DNA of 64,000 bases from Staphylococcus intermedius NCTC 11048 (GCF_002902385.1 NZ_PPQH01000009.1:62001-126000), one strand, 5' to 3'; shown: positions 38,139 to 46,784, numbered from the stretch's first letter. Program-made: numbers and translations. Notes: generated by a model not told the origin, from the letters alone.

Positions 38139-38729
38139 GTGATTATAGTCATTACACCGTATGTTGAATTAAATGATTGGCATATCAAACGGCTGTGCAC
38201 GATTGAAAGTCAGATTGTTGGTGTGATTTTACGAACACCTATGGATGGACAGCAACTCAAGCGATGGACTATCCAATTATTGGCGAACGGCTTTCCAAAA
38301 TCTAAAGTTATCATGCATACAGATTTGGCATTAGCCATCGAACTCGGTATTACAAATGTACATTTTAAAGAGGGGGATTCGCGTGCAGCGATGTTGAAAA
38401 AGAAATGTCCGCACTATCAAGTGAGTATGTCGACACATTCAGCAGCGATGGTTCGCGAAGCAAAGACACAACAATTAGACTTTGTGTTGTTCGGTCACCT
38501 TTTTCCGACCGCGTCAAAACCTGAAGTACCACCACGGACGCAAACTGAAATCACGGATGTATTGGCTATTGAATTCCCGATAGTCGCATTGGGAGGTGTG
38601 ACAGCTGATACAGTGCATCAAGTAGCATCTCATTTTACAGGAATTGCGTGTATTAGCAGTGCATTTGGCCATGAACTTCAACAATTTGACAAGATGACCC
38701 AAAAATGGAGATTAAAGAAGGTGGAATAA
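38139..38729 (+). CDS. tenI: Thiazole tautomerase TenI (thiamine phosphate synthase family)
   Basis: The protein of about 196 residues has the ThiE/TenI TIM-barrel fold. Family blocks are FGHLFPTASKPEVPPR near residue 120, a phosphate-binding loop, and IVALGGVTADTVHQ near residue 153. In Bacillus, TenI converts the thiazole tautomer to the carboxythiazole form used by ThiE. The neighbours thiS, thiG and thiF support TenI rather than ThiE. The frame opens at 38118 (TTG), but a GTG at 38139 with GGAGGTGA upstream fits better. It ends one base before thiS. Confidence 0.85.
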   Translation: MIIVITPYVELNDWHIKRLCTIESQIVGVILRTPMDGQQLKRWTIQLLANGFPKSKVIMHTDLALAIELGITNVHFKEGDSRAAMLKKKCPHYQVSMSTHSAAMVREAKTQQLDFVLFGHLFPTASKPEVPPRTQTEITDVLAIEFPIVALGGVTADTVHQVASHFTGIACISSAFGHELQQFDKMTQKWRLKKVE

Positions 38730-38930
38730 ATGGAAGTTTTTGTAAATGGAGAACAGCAACAATTTGAGGAAGGCACGACGGTGCAAGACATTTTAGACCA
38801 TTTCGGTATTGAAGCGAAACGGATGGCTGTCGAACGTAATGCAGCAGTTGTTAAACGCTCGGAATGGTCAACAACCGAAGTACGACAAGCAGATCAATTA
38901 GAATTGTTAGAATTTGTAGGAGGCGGTTAA
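38730..38930 (+). CDS. thiS: Sulfur carrier protein ThiS
   Basis: The 66-residue ubiquitin-like protein ends in Gly-Gly (LLEFVGGG), where ThiF adenylates it and a thiocarboxylate is formed to give sulfur to the thiazole ring. MEVFVNGEQQQFEEGTTVQD forms the first strands. The ribosome site is AGAAGGTGG inside the end of tenI. The position directly between tenI and thiG is typical. Confidence 0.95.
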   Translation: MEVFVNGEQQQFEEGTTVQDILDHFGIEAKRMAVERNAAVVKRSEWSTTEVRQADQLELLEFVGGG

Positions 38931-38933
38931 CAG

Positions 38934-39701
38934 ATGTTTAAAATTGGAAACTTAACTTTTAACTCGAGATTATTTTTAGGAACTGGAAAATTTGAAAACG
39001 AAGCCATTCAATCTAAAGCAATTGAAGCATCAGAAACAGAAGTACTCACTTTTGCGGTAAGACGCATGAGTTTATATGACAAAAATTTACCGAATCCTCT
39101 AGCGAATGTTGATTTATCAAAATTTACGACGTTTCCAAATACAGCAGGGGCAAAAACAGCAGAAGAAGCTGTACGTATCGCTGAGTTAGCGCGTGAAGCT
39201 GGCGTGTGTGACATGATTAAGGTCGAAGTGATTGGCGATGATGATACATTACTTCCAGATCCACTAGAAACGTATAAAGCTTGCGAAATTTTATTAGAAA
39301 AGGGTTATATTGTTTGCCCCTACATTTCAGATGATGTCGTGTTGGCGAAGCGACTCGAAAGTTTAGGTGTGCATGCTGTGATGCCACTTGCTTCTCCTAT
39401 TGGTACAGGGCGTGGTATTACTAATCCATTGAACCTCCGTTATATTATAGAAAAGTGTGAAGTACCCGTTATTGTTGATGCAGGCATTGGTTCAGCCAAA
39501 GACTGTGCGGAAGCGATGGAACTCGGTGCAGATGCGATATTGCTCAATTCAGCCGTCTCACGCGCACAAGATCCAGTTAAAATGGCTGAAGCAATGAAAA
39601 AAGGCATTGAAGCGGGCCGTTTGAGCTATGAAGCAGGGCGTATTCCGATTCGTTATAATGCGGTTCAATCAAGTCCGTCAGAGGGGCTAGGCTTTTTATA
39701 A
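38934..39701 (+). CDS. thiG: Thiazole synthase ThiG
   Basis: The 255-residue TIM-barrel enzyme joins deoxyxylulose phosphate, dehydroglycine and ThiS thiocarboxylate to make the thiazole of thiamine. [14 protein letters not shown] at the N-terminus, the Lys in [10 protein letters not shown] that forms the imine near residue 97, and [26 protein letters not shown] (abridged) near residue 180 are family hallmarks. The end overlaps the thiF start by one base. No ThiO or ThiH gene for dehydroglycine supply is in the operon. Confidence 0.96.
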   Translation: MFKIGNLTFNSRLFLGTGKFENEAIQSKAIEASETEVLTFAVRRMSLYDKNLPNPLANVDLSKFTTFPNTAGAKTAEEAVRIAELAREAGVCDMIKVEVIGDDDTLLPDPLETYKACEILLEKGYIVCPYISDDVVLAKRLESLGVHAVMPLASPIGTGRGITNPLNLRYIIEKCEVPVIVDAGIGSAKDCAEAMELGADAILLNSAVSRAQDPVKMAEAMKKGIEAGRLSYEAGRIPIRYNAVQSSPSEGLGFL

Positions 39702-40705
39702 TGGAACGTTATCATAGACAAATGCGCTTCCAACATTTCGGGGAGTCTGGTCAACGTCAATTACAACAATTGCACGTATTTGTCATAGGTGTTGGTGCTT
39801 TAGGCAGTGGTATTGCAGAACAACTGGTGAGAAGCGGTGTGGGCAAGCTTACCATTGTTGATAAAGATGTGGTGCATTTATCCAACTTACACCGTCAAAG
39901 TGGCTATGTTGAAGCAGATGCGGAAGCGATGAAGCCGAAAGTGTTTGCGCTTAAAGAACGCCTTGCCATGATGAATCATGAAGTGACAATTGAACCGTTG
40001 TATGAAGAAGTGACAGCACGAAATATTGAAGGCATCCTTGAAGCGTTACAACCTGACATGGTACTCGATGGACTCGATCGTTTTGAAACACGCTATTTGG
40101 TCAATGAAGCGACCCGGAAATTGAACATCCCTTATATTTATGGTGCAGTTGTAGGCAGTCAATTGAGTGTCTTTCCAGTGAGTCATGATGGCCCGTGTTT
40201 ACATTGTGTCATGCCGGACGTGCCTGAGACGATGGAAAGTTGTGATCTTAATGGGGTTCTGCCACCCGCTGTTCATTTGGCCAGTAGTTTTGTCGTGGCA
40301 GAAGTTTTTTATTACTTGATGCACGGCGATTTTTCTTACCAAATGACGACAAGTGACATTGATCAAGGTAAAGTGAAAAAACTTTCGATTCAAAACCTTA
40401 AAGAAGCGGATTGCCCTGTATGTGCACAACGTCAGTTTACACGACTACAAAATAAGCAGCTCGAGACTACGCAGCTGTTATGTGGGGGTGTGTATCAATT
40501 CAGGTTGGCACCAGAACAATTTGAAGCCCCAATATGTCAAGAAGTCGCGATACTAATTGATAATGCTTTTGTTAAACGCTTTCGACTAGAATCTTTTGAA
40601 ATGACATTCTATCAAGATGGGCGATTATTAGTTTATGGTGCAGAGGACATCCACTCAGCACGATCCATCGTTCGACAACTCTTTGAATATCCCATTTCTG
40701 TGTAG
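39701..40705 (+). CDS. thiF: ThiS adenylyltransferase ThiF
   Basis: The 334-residue E1-like enzyme activates ThiS with ATP. The nucleotide loop is VIGVGALGSGIAEQLVRSGV near residue 30, the conserved DGLDRFETRYLVNE near residue 126, and zinc-binding cysteine pairs CLHC near residue 166 and CPVC near residue 237. Cys in MESCDLNGVLPP near residue 178 is the usual catalytic position. The last 85 residues form a short extra domain of unclear type. ATG overlaps the thiG stop (TAATGG). It is last in the riboswitch operon. Confidence 0.93.
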   Translation: MERYHRQMRFQHFGESGQRQLQQLHVFVIGVGALGSGIAEQLVRSGVGKLTIVDKDVVHLSNLHRQSGYVEADAEAMKPKVFALKERLAMMNHEVTIEPLYEEVTARNIEGILEALQPDMVLDGLDRFETRYLVNEATRKLNIPYIYGAVVGSQLSVFPVSHDGPCLHCVMPDVPETMESCDLNGVLPPAVHLASSFVVAEVFYYLMHGDFSYQMTTSDIDQGKVKKLSIQNLKEADCPVCAQRQFTRLQNKQLETTQLLCGGVYQFRLAPEQFEAPICQEVAILIDNAFVKRFRLESFEMTFYQDGRLLVYGAEDIHSARSIVRQLFEYPISV

Positions 40706-40780
40706 AATGTTGCCATAGTCTAAATTTTACATGTATAATAAAGGGTACTCAAAAAAGTATTTGAAAGCGAGATGGAAGTC

Positions 40781-41497
40781 ATGGGACGTAAATGGAATAA
40801 TATTAAAGAAAAGAAAGCGCAAAAAGACAAAAATACAAGTCGCATATACGCTAAATTTGGTAAAGAGATTTATGTAGCTGCGAAATCAGGTGAACCTGAT
40901 CCTGAATCTAATCAACAATTAAAATTTGTCCTTGAACGCGCGAAAACTTATTCTGTACCCAACCATATTATTGATAGAGCGATTGAAAAAGCAAAAGGTG
41001 GCGGCGAAGAAGACTTTGATTCACTCCGTTACGAAGGTTTCGGTCCAAGTGGTTCAATGGTGATTGTGGACGCCTTAACGAACAACGTCAATCGTACAGC
41101 TTCTGACGTGAGAGCGGCTTTCGGTAAAAACGGCGGAAATATGGGCGTATCTGGCTCAGTAGCTTATATGTTCGATCATACCGCTACATTTGCATTTGAA
41201 GGCTTTGATGCGGACACAGTACTTGAAGCTTTAATGGAAAACGATATTGATGTACGTGACGTCATTGAAGAAGGTGGCTTAACGATTGTATACGCAGAGC
41301 CTGATCAGTTTGCGACTGTACAAAAAGCTTTGGCACAATTAGGTGTTACATCATTTGAAGTCGCTGAACTTGAAATGTTACCACAAACTGAGGTTCAACT
41401 TTCAGTAGAAGATCAAGAAACGTTTGAAAAATTAATCGATGTATTAGAAGAGTTAGAAGACGTTCAACACGTTTATCATAATGTAGAACTTGCATAG
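40781..41497 (+). CDS. YebC/PmpR family protein (YeeN type)
   Basis: The 238-residue protein belongs to the YebC/TACO1 family, short-branch YeeN group. The start [21 protein letters not shown] and the blocks [20 protein letters not shown] and [22 protein letters not shown] (abridged) are near-identical to the S. aureus protein. Long described as transcription regulators, members have recently been tied to translation of difficult proline stretches. The frame opens at 40772, but the ATG at 40781 gives the family N-terminus. It lies 75 bases after thiF, with its own upstream region. Confidence 0.94.
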   Translation: MGRKWNNIKEKKAQKDKNTSRIYAKFGKEIYVAAKSGEPDPESNQQLKFVLERAKTYSVPNHIIDRAIEKAKGGGEEDFDSLRYEGFGPSGSMVIVDALTNNVNRTASDVRAAFGKNGGNMGVSGSVAYMFDHTATFAFEGFDADTVLEALMENDIDVRDVIEEGGLTIVYAEPDQFATVQKALAQLGVTSFEVAELEMLPQTEVQLSVEDQETFEKLIDVLEELEDVQHVYHNVELA

Positions 41498-41515
41498 TCA
41501 CTGGAGGTCAATGCC

Positions 41516-41998
41516 ATGGAAGCACAAGAATGGGTGCGCCATCTAGATTTAACCCCTCATCCAGAAGGGGGCTATTATCGCCAAACCATTTTAAGTCCGG
41601 ATACGACGAATGAAAGACCGCACTATTCGAGCATTTATTTTCTACTCGAGGATAAAAACATTTCACATTTCCATCGAATTGATGCAGATGAGATTTGGTA
41701 TTATCATGCGGGTGAGACGTTGACGATTCATATGATTTTTCCAGATCATACGTATCAAGCAGTGCAATTAGGACCAAATGTGGCAAATGGCGATGTATTG
41801 CAATATGTTGTGCCAAAAGGGACGATATTTGCATCATCTATCGAACGTGAAAATGCATTTGCTGTTGTCGGTTGTATGGTGCAACCCGCGTTTCAGTTTG
41901 AGCATTTTGAGTTGTTCACACAAGCGGAATTGTTGGCATGGTATCCGGAACATGAAGCGATTATTCGTAAATATGCGAAGGTTTCGGTGGAAGGATAG
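41516..41998 (+). CDS. Cupin family protein (DUF985)
   Basis: The 160-residue protein is a single-domain cupin of the DUF985 type. LDLTPHPEGGYYRQT at the N-terminus, ISHFHRIDADEIWYYHAGE (a cupin motif with His and Glu) and the later GCMVQPAFQFEHFEL segment are typical. The ligand or reaction is not known; relatives bind metals or sugars. A CTGGAGGTC ribosome site precedes the start, 18 bases after the YebC gene, so the two may be co-transcribed. A terminator follows. Confidence 0.88.
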   Translation: MEAQEWVRHLDLTPHPEGGYYRQTILSPDTTNERPHYSSIYFLLEDKNISHFHRIDADEIWYYHAGETLTIHMIFPDHTYQAVQLGPNVANGDVLQYVVPKGTIFASSIERENAFAVVGCMVQPAFQFEHFELFTQAELLAWYPEHEAIIRKYAKVSVEG

Positions 41999-42007
41999 GT
42001 TGATTTG

Positions 42008-42047
42008 AAAGACTGATGAGATGTTGGTGTCTTATCGGTCTTTTTTG
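42008..42047 (+). terminator. Terminator after the cupin gene
   Basis: AAGACTGATGAGA pairs, with G-U pairs, with TCTTATCGGTCTT, followed by TTTT. The left arm shares AAGACTGATGAG with the terminator at 27073. Confidence 0.8.
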
Positions 42048-42096
42048 TTTTCACAAATGATAGTGGGGGATATGTCATAAGCTTTGTCATTGAGAG

Positions 42097-42234
42097 ATTG
42101 CTGAACCATCACTCGCTTTCTTAGGGGCTGATTCTTCAACTAACCCACGCTAGATTTTAAAGTAACATAGTAGAAGCGTTGGTGGATTTTCCGAATCAGC
42201 TCATCCCTCAAGCGTCTCGGATGGTTCAAGCAAT
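42097..42234. repeat. Large nested imperfect hairpin element
   Basis: Five pairings nest in order: ATTGCT/AGCAAT plus GAACCATC/GATGGTTC (42097-42110 with 42220-42234, one bulged A), CGCTT/AAGCG (42114-42118 with 42210-42214), AGGG/CCCT (42123-42126 with 42205-42208), GCTGATTC/GAATCAGC (42127-42134 with 42193-42200), and CCCACGCT with AGCGTTGG (42144-42151 with 42175-42182, one mismatch). No T run follows. It looks like a structured RNA or a small palindromic repeat, not a terminator. Confidence 0.65.
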
Positions 42235-42292
42235 TCTAAACCGCGACTGACTCATAAAACATGAAAATGCGAAAACAAAAAGTATGATGTCT

Positions 42293-42373
42293 ATTGAATG
42301 AGAGGGATTCGGCGAGGCGTTCTTAGGGGACTTGCCTCAACTCAATTTGGCTTGATTGGGACGTACATTCAAT
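42293..42373. repeat. Palindromic intergenic element, copy 2
   Basis: ATTGAATG (42293-42300) and CATTCAAT (42366-42373) are perfect outer arms, with GAGGC (42314-42318) and GCCTC (42334-42338) inside. TCTTAGGGGACTTGCCTCA (42322-42340 region) is the reverse complement of the core of the element at 3401-3419. The arms differ from those of copy 1, while the core is kept. Confidence 0.55.
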
Positions 42374-42556
42374 TGGCATCAGTGTATAGAAATATAACGA
42401 CCGTTTGAGTGGAAAAAGTAGTGTTCGACTGCGAGGGCATCATGTTTTGGTTTATAAATGTCTCTGAATGAACAGTAATTTTATATTATAGTATAGTTGC
42501 AACAAGTGACATCCTACTTCGATTTATATATAATGAAAAAAAGGGAGTTGGTGGCT

Positions 42557-43153
42557 GTGAAAGTGAAATATATTGACAAACGTCACTGGCGTCGCCTCTT
42601 AGACCATGATTATATCGAAGTTAAAGTCAATAACAATAAATTTAAAGGCATAATAGGTTTAATTTCAATTAAAAAGGTGAGAGATCCTTTAGAGGTGACT
42701 GTTGTAAATCAACGGATGGTAGTAGCTGATGATGGCTATCAATGGCTACAAATCCTGCCAGAGAAAAAGCGTTACAGCATGACAGTAATGTTCGATGATA
42801 AAGGTCAACCTTTGCAATACTATTTTGATATTAATTTAAAAAACATTATCCAAAAAGGCAAGGCACGGACAATTGATTTATGTTTAGATGTGCTTGCATT
42901 ACCAGATGGACAATATGAACTCGTGGACCAAGATGACTTAGAGCGTGCATTTAAATCGAACCAAATTACGCGAAAGCAATATCATGAAGCTTATGTGATT
43001 GCACATCAATTAATGATTCAAATTGATGAGGATTTTGAGAGCATTCAAAATAAAGCAATGTATTGTTATCACAAAATTAATCGCAAATACCAAAAGCAAG
43101 AAAAGTATAAACAGTTTGAAACATCAAATGGAGATGGTTTTCACACACCGTAA
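42557..43153 (+). CDS. DUF402 family protein
   Basis: The 198-residue protein fits the DUF402 family, a beta-barrel fold whose staphylococcal member Ntdp hydrolyses nucleoside tri- and diphosphates. Conserved features include YFDINLKNII and TIDLCLDVLALPDGQYELVDQDDL (near residues 105-140, abridged), with acidic residues that bind metal in relatives. It may be a phosphatase or a fluoroacetyl-CoA hydrolase-like enzyme. The frame opens at 42497, but a GTG at 42557 with AAGGGAG at nine bases is the best start. A terminator separates it from the LysR gene. Confidence 0.78.
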   Translation: MKVKYIDKRHWRRLLDHDYIEVKVNNNKFKGIIGLISIKKVRDPLEVTVVNQRMVVADDGYQWLQILPEKKRYSMTVMFDDKGQPLQYYFDINLKNIIQKGKARTIDLCLDVLALPDGQYELVDQDDLERAFKSNQITRKQYHEAYVIAHQLMIQIDEDFESIQNKAMYCYHKINRKYQKQEKYKQFETSNGDGFHTP

Positions 43154-43187
43154 CAACCACCACTGTGTGCTGTGAAAAGATTTCTGC

Positions 43188-43227
43188 ACACTGGACAATG
43201 ATCTTGTCTAGTGTTTCTTTTATTTTG
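43188..43227 (+). terminator. Terminator before the LysR gene
   Basis: ACACTGGACAA pairs, with one mismatch, with TTGTCTAGTGT, followed by TTCTTTTATTTT. GCACAC (43186-43191), which overlaps its left arm, can instead pair with GTGTGC (43165-43170), an alternative structure. Confidence 0.7.
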
Positions 43228-43240
43228 AGGAGGCTGTACG

Positions 43241-44110
43241 ATGAAAATTGATGATTATCGGTTATTAATTACTTTAGATGAAACACGCACACTGAGAAAA
43301 GCGGCTGAACGTCTTTATATTTCACAACCTGCTGTGACCCAACGTTTGAAATCCATTGAACGTCATTTTGGTGTGGACATTTTTATTCGTACGAAAAAAC
43401 AGTTGATTACGACGACGGAAGGTGCGATGGTCATTGCCCATGCGAAATCCATGCTGAAACAAGAGCGTCTATTCCAAGATAAGATTAAGGCGCATGTCGG
43501 TGCAATTAATGGAACGTTATCGATAGGCTGTTCTTCTTTAGTCGGTCAAACGGTCTTACCAGAAGTGTTGAATCGATACACTGCTGAGTTTCCAAACGTT
43601 GAAATTCAATTACAAGTCGGTTCTAGTGATCATATTAAAGCAAATCATAACGATTACCATATTATGATTGTGAGAGGTAATCCGTTACTCAATATGCACA
43701 ACGATCACTTGATGGATGATCAGCATTATTTCATCTTTCCAAAAAATAAAGAAACGGAATTACATAAGTTGCCTTTTATTGAATTTCAAGCAGACCCGGT
43801 TTATATCAATCAAATTAAGACATGGTATCAACAGCATATGTCCCAGGATTATCATGCGCGAATTAAGGTGGACCAAGTGGCGACCTGTAAAGCATTGTTG
43901 TTGAGTGGCGTCGGGGTGACAATTTTACCGGAAATTATGGTAAAAGATTTAGATGAATCTCAATTTGAAATGTTAAAAGTAGACGTAGAAGAGCAATCTT
44001 TAGTCCGTTCTACATATTTAAGTTACGACATGAGTATGGTACAGTTACCTCAAGTGAGTTCATTTATTAATGTGTTTAAGACATATTTACACATTGAAGA
44101 TATCGAATAA
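43241..44110 (+). CDS. LysR family transcriptional regulator
   Basis: The 289-residue protein has an N-terminal helix-turn-helix (residues 3-60: TRTLRKAAERLYISQPAVTQRLKSIE abridged) and a C-terminal substrate-binding domain (about 90-289: GTLSIGCSSLVGQTVLPEVL). The co-inducer is not known. GAGGAGGC precedes the ATG. The MFS transporter gene follows in the same direction after 80 bases, so the regulator may control it; this is an inference from adjacency. Confidence 0.92.
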   Translation: MKIDDYRLLITLDETRTLRKAAERLYISQPAVTQRLKSIERHFGVDIFIRTKKQLITTTEGAMVIAHAKSMLKQERLFQDKIKAHVGAINGTLSIGCSSLVGQTVLPEVLNRYTAEFPNVEIQLQVGSSDHIKANHNDYHIMIVRGNPLLNMHNDHLMDDQHYFIFPKNKETELHKLPFIEFQADPVYINQIKTWYQQHMSQDYHARIKVDQVATCKALLLSGVGVTILPEIMVKDLDESQFEMLKVDVEEQSLVRSTYLSYDMSMVQLPQVSSFINVFKTYLHIEDIE

Positions 44111-44190
44111 AGACATGTGGTGAATAGAAAAAGAGTGTAAAGCATGACGTCATTCAATATCAATTTTAAATATATAAAGGGAGAACACAC

Positions 44191-45396
44191 ATGTTTCGTG
44201 AATTGTTAACGATTAAAAATTATAAGTTATTTATTGTGAATATGATGCTGATTGGGATGGGCATTGCAATTACAGTTCCATTTTTTGTCTTATTTGCAAC
44301 GAATCAGTTGGGGATGACAACCAATCAGTTTGGATTGTTATTAGCGTTGGCAGCCATTAGTCAATTTACGATGAACAGCATTGTCGCGCGTTTTTCGGAT
44401 ACACACGCGATTAATCGAAAAGTACTGATTATTGCAGGTTTATTAATGGGTGCCATCAGTTTTAGTTTGCCATTTTTTGTGCATTCCATTGTACTATTTA
44501 TTATTTTGTATGCCATTTTTCAAGGGCTATTCGCTCCGGCTATGCCCCAACTTTATGCTTCGGCAAGGGAGTCTATTAATCAATCTACATCGAGTAGTCG
44601 TGCGGTATTTGCCAATTCAGTTTTACGTTCCATGTTTTCATTTGGTTTTTTATTTGGTCCGTTAGTGGGAAATATTTTAAACCAATCATGGGGCTATAGT
44701 GGTTTGTTTGGCGGGACTGTCGCGATTATTTTGACGACGCTACTTCTTCAAGTTTTCTTTTTCAAGGATGTTAAAGCGAAAAAGCCCATTCGAGATAGTG
44801 TAGAAACAGAACGAAACGCACCATCTATGTTGAAACATCGTTATTTAATCGTCCCGTTTGTTGCTTTTGTGTTGCTACATATTGGTCAGTGGATGTACAC
44901 ACTCAATATGCCGCTTTTTGTGACACAATATTTAAATGAAGAAGAAAAATATGTAGGTCACCTTGCAAGTTTATGTGCCGGTTTAGAAGTGCCATTTATG
45001 ATTATTTTAGGCATGGTCGCAAGTAAAGTAGAGACGCGGACGTTATTAGCCATTGCGGCAGTGTGTGGGAGTTTATTTTTCGGTAGTATAGGCGTATTTG
45101 AAAGTGTCCATACGATGCTCGTTGGCCAAGTGTTACTGGCAGCCTTTTTAGCGGTATTACTTGGTATAGGCATTAGTTATTTTCAAGATGTTCTACCGCA
45201 ATATCCAGGTTATGCGTCGACGTTATTTGCCAATGCAATGGTGATCGGTCAATTGTTAGGGAATTTATTAGGTGGCGCAATGAGTCAGTGGGTTGGCTTA
45301 GGCAATGTCTTTTATGTTTCTGCGCTTTCATTGGCGTGTGGTTTTGTGTTAATTTTATTTACTAAGAAAAGTAGAAAAACAGTTCAAACTGTGTAA
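44191..45396 (+). CDS. MFS transporter, 12-segment
   Basis: The 401-residue protein has twelve hydrophobic segments in two halves. It is of the sugar-efflux/multidrug type: the first half has ARFSDTHAINRKVLI as a motif-A equivalent, and the second half a long LGIGISYFQDVLPQYPGYASTLFANAM region (abridged) seen in SetA-like sugar efflux carriers. The substrate is unknown. AAAGGGAG precedes the ATG. The LysR gene lies just upstream and the DUF456 gene follows after 22 bases, so the three may be linked. Confidence 0.87.
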   Translation: MFRELLTIKNYKLFIVNMMLIGMGIAITVPFFVLFATNQLGMTTNQFGLLLALAAISQFTMNSIVARFSDTHAINRKVLIIAGLLMGAISFSLPFFVHSIVLFIILYAIFQGLFAPAMPQLYASARESINQSTSSSRAVFANSVLRSMFSFGFLFGPLVGNILNQSWGYSGLFGGTVAIILTTLLLQVFFFKDVKAKKPIRDSVETERNAPSMLKHRYLIVPFVAFVLLHIGQWMYTLNMPLFVTQYLNEEEKYVGHLASLCAGLEVPFMIILGMVASKVETRTLLAIAAVCGSLFFGSIGVFESVHTMLVGQVLLAAFLAVLLGIGISYFQDVLPQYPGYASTLFANAMVIGQLLGNLLGGAMSQWVGLGNVFYVSALSLACGFVLILFTKKSRKTVQTV

Positions 45397-45417
45397 ATAA
45401 GGAGTTGACATACAGTA

Positions 45418-45909
45418 ATGTCAGATGTGATTTTATGGGTACTCGTTTTAGCGGCATTCGTATTGGCATTTATCGGTTTAATCAAGCCTATCATTCCAGC
45501 AATTCCCGTATTGTGGATTGGCTTTTTGATTTATCAATTTGGCATTAATGGTGCCACGTTGTCCTGGATTTTTTGGACAGCAATGATGATATTCACGATT
45601 TTTATTTTCGTATCAGACTTATGGCTCAATCGCTATTTTGTGAATCGATTTGGGGGGACGAAAAAAGGTGAGTGGGCCGCATTAATTGGTGTGCTTGTGG
45701 GGGTGTTTGTCCTACCGCCATTTGGTGTGGTGATTGTGCCATTTATCGCTGTGATGATTGTTGAAATGATGCAGTCTAAAAATTTAATGCAAGCAATCAA
45801 AGCGAGTATTGGTTCACTTATCGCATTTTTCTCTAGTGCCGTGATGCAAGCCATGCTTATGTTTGTCATGATCATTTGGTTTTTCATCGACGCGTTACTC
45901 ATCAATTAA
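45418..45909 (+). CDS. DUF456 family membrane protein
   Basis: The 163-residue protein has about four hydrophobic segments, with the family's Gly/Pro-rich first loop (LIKPIIPAIPVLWIGFLIY) and the GVLVGVFVLPPFGVVIVPFIA pattern (abridged), typical of DUF456. The function is unknown. GGAG lies upstream at a somewhat long spacing of 11-12 bases. It is close to the MFS gene and ends at a strong terminator shared with the convergent DUF1129 gene. Confidence 0.85.
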   Translation: MSDVILWVLVLAAFVLAFIGLIKPIIPAIPVLWIGFLIYQFGINGATLSWIFWTAMMIFTIFIFVSDLWLNRYFVNRFGGTKKGEWAALIGVLVGVFVLPPFGVVIVPFIAVMIVEMMQSKNLMQAIKASIGSLIAFFSSAVMQAMLMFVMIIWFFIDALLIN

Positions 45910-45927
45910 AGTCGTATTCCCAAAATA

Positions 45928-45982
45928 AAAAAAGTCAGGTGAATGAATGGTAAACGCGCCATTCATCAACCTGACTTTTTTA
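45928..45982. terminator. Bidirectional terminator between DUF456 and DUF1129 genes
   Basis: AAAAAAGTCAGGTGAATGAATGG is paired with its complement ending in CCTGACTTTTTT, with one small bulge. A and T runs stand on both sides. Confidence 0.9.
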
Positions 45983-46005
45983 ATGGGATACACGCAATTA
46001 AAAAT

Positions 46006-46689
46006 CTATCGCCAAGACGCACTTTTAGCACGATCGTCATTTTTGTATTTCAACATGCCGAGTGGAACGATGACAAACGAAGCAATAATAAATGTCCAGT
46101 TACCAATATGGATATATGGACCGAATTGTAAAAAGTTTTGCGGGAAAAAGAAAATAATAAAAATTAATAAAGTAAGGGCTATTAATACGACATAGCCAAT
46201 CAGCCAAGCGAAACGCGAATAGTCAAAAGCTTGAAGTTGTATCATTTTAAAACAAGACCAAATGAATAAAAAAGTGACAAATATTCCGGCAACAAAAGTA
46301 AGCGGAAAGGTATACAAATAAACACGTGTATCATTAATAAAAAATCCTAAAAAACCTTTTAAGAAGCAGAATACACCTAATAAAAAGACGATATGTTGTA
46401 AAATATAATGACAAATATTTTTAAAAGTATGATTCGGCATCTCTTTTATTGTTTGAATGGCATGTTTTTTAGGTTGATGATCAAAAAATTCCATCGCATG
46501 GAGACCTTTGTTTTCAGCTTTAAGTAAATGATCTAAAATACGTTGCAACACTTTTTCGGAGTCATGTGCATTGACGCGCATATCCGCACGAACATAGGTC
46601 ATGTAACTTTCAAAGATTTGGCGATCCGTATTGTTCAGCCGTAATGATTTAACATTATTTTCTTTCATCAGTTCATTCGTCGTTTTCAT
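46006..46689 (-). CDS. DUF1129 family membrane protein
   Basis: The 227-residue protein has a soluble N-terminal helical part (about residues 1-95) with the DUF1129-type YMTYVRADMRV and LDHLLKAENKGLHAMEFF segments, then four hydrophobic segments (about residues 97-215). The function is unknown. The start has GAGGAGGTGC, a strong site, at a short distance. It is transcribed toward the DUF456 gene and shares its terminator; the divergent neighbour is an acetyltransferase. Confidence 0.83.
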   Translation of the reverse strand: MKTTNELMKENNVKSLRLNNTDRQIFESYMTYVRADMRVNAHDSEKVLQRILDHLLKAENKGLHAMEFFDHQPKKHAIQTIKEMPNHTFKNICHYILQHIVFLLGVFCFLKGFLGFFINDTRVYLYTFPLTFVAGIFVTFLFIWSCFKMIQLQAFDYSRFAWLIGYVVLIALTLLIFIIFFFPQNFLQFGPYIHIGNWTFIIASFVIVPLGMLKYKNDDRAKSASWR

Positions 46690-46784
46690 CGGTCAAGCAC
46701 CTCCTCAAGTTTAAATCATAATGAACTGTACTTATTATGACGATATTCATGAGATAAATCAATCCTAAATGAAAGGAGAGGGTG

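Larger units (their letters stand above)
41999..42556. other. Intergenic region with two structured elements
   Basis: This 558-base region holds the cupin terminator, a large nested hairpin (42097-42234), and the second copy of the palindromic core (42293-42373). From about 42400 the sequence is AT-rich upstream DNA of the DUF402 gene. No gene is supported. Confidence 0.6.

Noticed and set aside
45943-46195. Two plus-strand frames overlapping the DUF456/DUF1129 terminator
   Set aside because: They run through the terminator hairpin and antisense to the DUF1129 gene.
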